Shown one piece after another: positions 23,799-24,281 of a DNA stretch of 24,281 nt. A program made the position numbers and the translations under genes. The notes beneath the pieces are model-generated. The model saw only the letters and a program-made list of their open reading frames with translations. It made no database searches and was not told where the DNA came from. Origin of the DNA: CAZCAC01 sp964496575 (GTDB lineage: Bacteria > Planctomycetota > UBA1135 > GCA-002686595); assembly GCA_964496575.1 (NCBI GenBank), contig CAZCAC010000131.1, forward strand, positions 1 to 24,281, given 5' to 3'. The stretch's first letter is position 1. Each line of letters opens with the position of its first letter.

Positions 23799-24281
23799 AT
23801 GAACCAACACTTCTCCGTACCAAGAACCAGGGGTAGGGTCAGCGCTGTTCGCAGATTCGTGCTCTTCGTACTTCTCGTCGCTGCGGGGTACTTCGTCTTC
23901 GAGAACGGCCTGCCACCGGCGACCGGCCTTCCGGCGTGGATTCTCGGGCTGCTTTCGTGGCTTCTGAAGTGCTTCCTCATGACCATGTCGGCAGTTCTCG
24001 TCTCCGTCACTGTCGTGCTCTGGGCCAGCTCACTGTGGTTGCTGGGTCCTGTCGCCATGAAGGGCGCGCCGACGATGCTGAGGCTCGGTCGACTGTCCAG
24101 GGTCAGACAGGGGTGGCGCAACTTCTCGACCTTCACCCTGGCCACCTTCGTGCTCGTTGGACTGGCGATAGTCCTGGATGCCGGGATACTGATCTTCATC
24201 GCGATCTACACCGCGTGCATGGCCATCAGCGATTTCGTGGGCTCGGCGCGAACCGCAGGAGTCGTCAACCTCTCCACATCG
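23799..24281 (+). CDS. Polytopic membrane protein, 3' end outside window
   Basis: From ATG 23799 the frame stays open for 161 codons to the window end. It begins MNQHFSVPRTRGRVSAVRR, a basic cytoplasmic stretch, followed by hydrophobic segments FVLFVLLVAAGYFVF, WILGLLSWLLKCFLMTMSAV, LVSVTVVLWASSLWLLG and, after a basic loop (MLRLGRLSRVRQGWR), TFVLVGLAIVLDAGILIFIA. The alternation of basic loops and hydrophobic helices supports a real membrane protein. Base composition is less GC-rich than that of the neighbouring genes, and no ribosome-binding site is evident. No family is recognised. An opposing minus-strand open frame over the same bases lacks any such organisation and is rejected. Confidence 0.6.
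   Translation, partial: MNQHFSVPRTRGRVSAVRRFVLFVLLVAAGYFVFENGLPPATGLPAWILGLLSWLLKCFLMTMSAVLVSVTVVLWASSLWLLGPVAMKGAPTMLRLGRLSRVRQGWRNFSTFTLATFVLVGLAIVLDAGILIFIAIYTACMAISDFVGSARTAGVVNLSTS

Noticed and set aside
23624..24199. Minus-strand 191-codon open frame at the window end
   Set aside because: It overlaps the plus-strand frame with clear alternating TM segments and basic loops, and has no organised features itself.

Overview
The window is a GC-rich bacterial chromosome segment. It most likely comes from a member of the Planctomycetota, probably an environmental lineage. The indicators are: exported proteins that end in a ~150-residue cysteine-rich module (C-x-G-[DN] ... C-P-C ... G-C-A-N ... 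G-D-G-L-x-C ... terminal Pro), a type I sulfatase with a divergent GntR-like regulator remnant, a small IPTL-CTERM-type protein, a secreted-looking TPR-CHAT protein, and many multidomain beta-rich exported proteins. The taxonomic call is inference from gene style; no rRNA or tRNA gene is visible.

Layout. 1-336: the 3' end of an unidentified gene with a PEPQ-repeat tail, facing a membrane/coiled-coil/acidic protein (431-1648, minus) across a strong hairpin. 1902-3713: PTS enzyme I (ptsI), then a protein built from four tandem Myb/SANT-like DNA-binding repeats (3850-4665). 4798-5820: a small exported protein with the cysteine-rich C-terminal module (copy A). 6030-9580 (minus): a tight three-gene operon of a GT2 glycosyltransferase, a class I SAM methyltransferase and a GT-C membrane glycosyltransferase, probably for lipid-linked sugar transfer to the cell surface. 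9816-10221: a small IPTL-CTERM-type gene whose start and body are in different frames. 10255-13599: a 1114-aa protein with an N-terminal beta domain, TPRs and a CHAT caspase-like protease domain. 13871-15382: a second GT-C glycosyltransferase. 15416-16609: a LamG-type protein with module copy B.

16698-20612 is a decaying locus. A large exported sulfatase/PA14/module-C protein is cut by a 205-bp non-coding element with 15-bp perfect terminal inverted repeats and a 3-bp target duplication. Removing the element plus one target copy restores a single 1087-codon frame exactly. Divergently upstream lies a GntR-type winged-helix regulator fragment with an internal frameshifting deletion; its own -10 box and a dyad operator candidate are still visible. 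Thus both the enzyme and its probable regulator are broken.

20745-23366 encodes an exported protein with seven blades of exactly 67 residues (201 bp each, no indels) followed by module D. The window ends in an incomplete polytopic membrane protein (23799 onward).

The most novel signals are the disrupting MITE, the shared cysteine-rich C-terminal module joined to four unrelated N-terminal architectures, and the tandem Myb-like protein.
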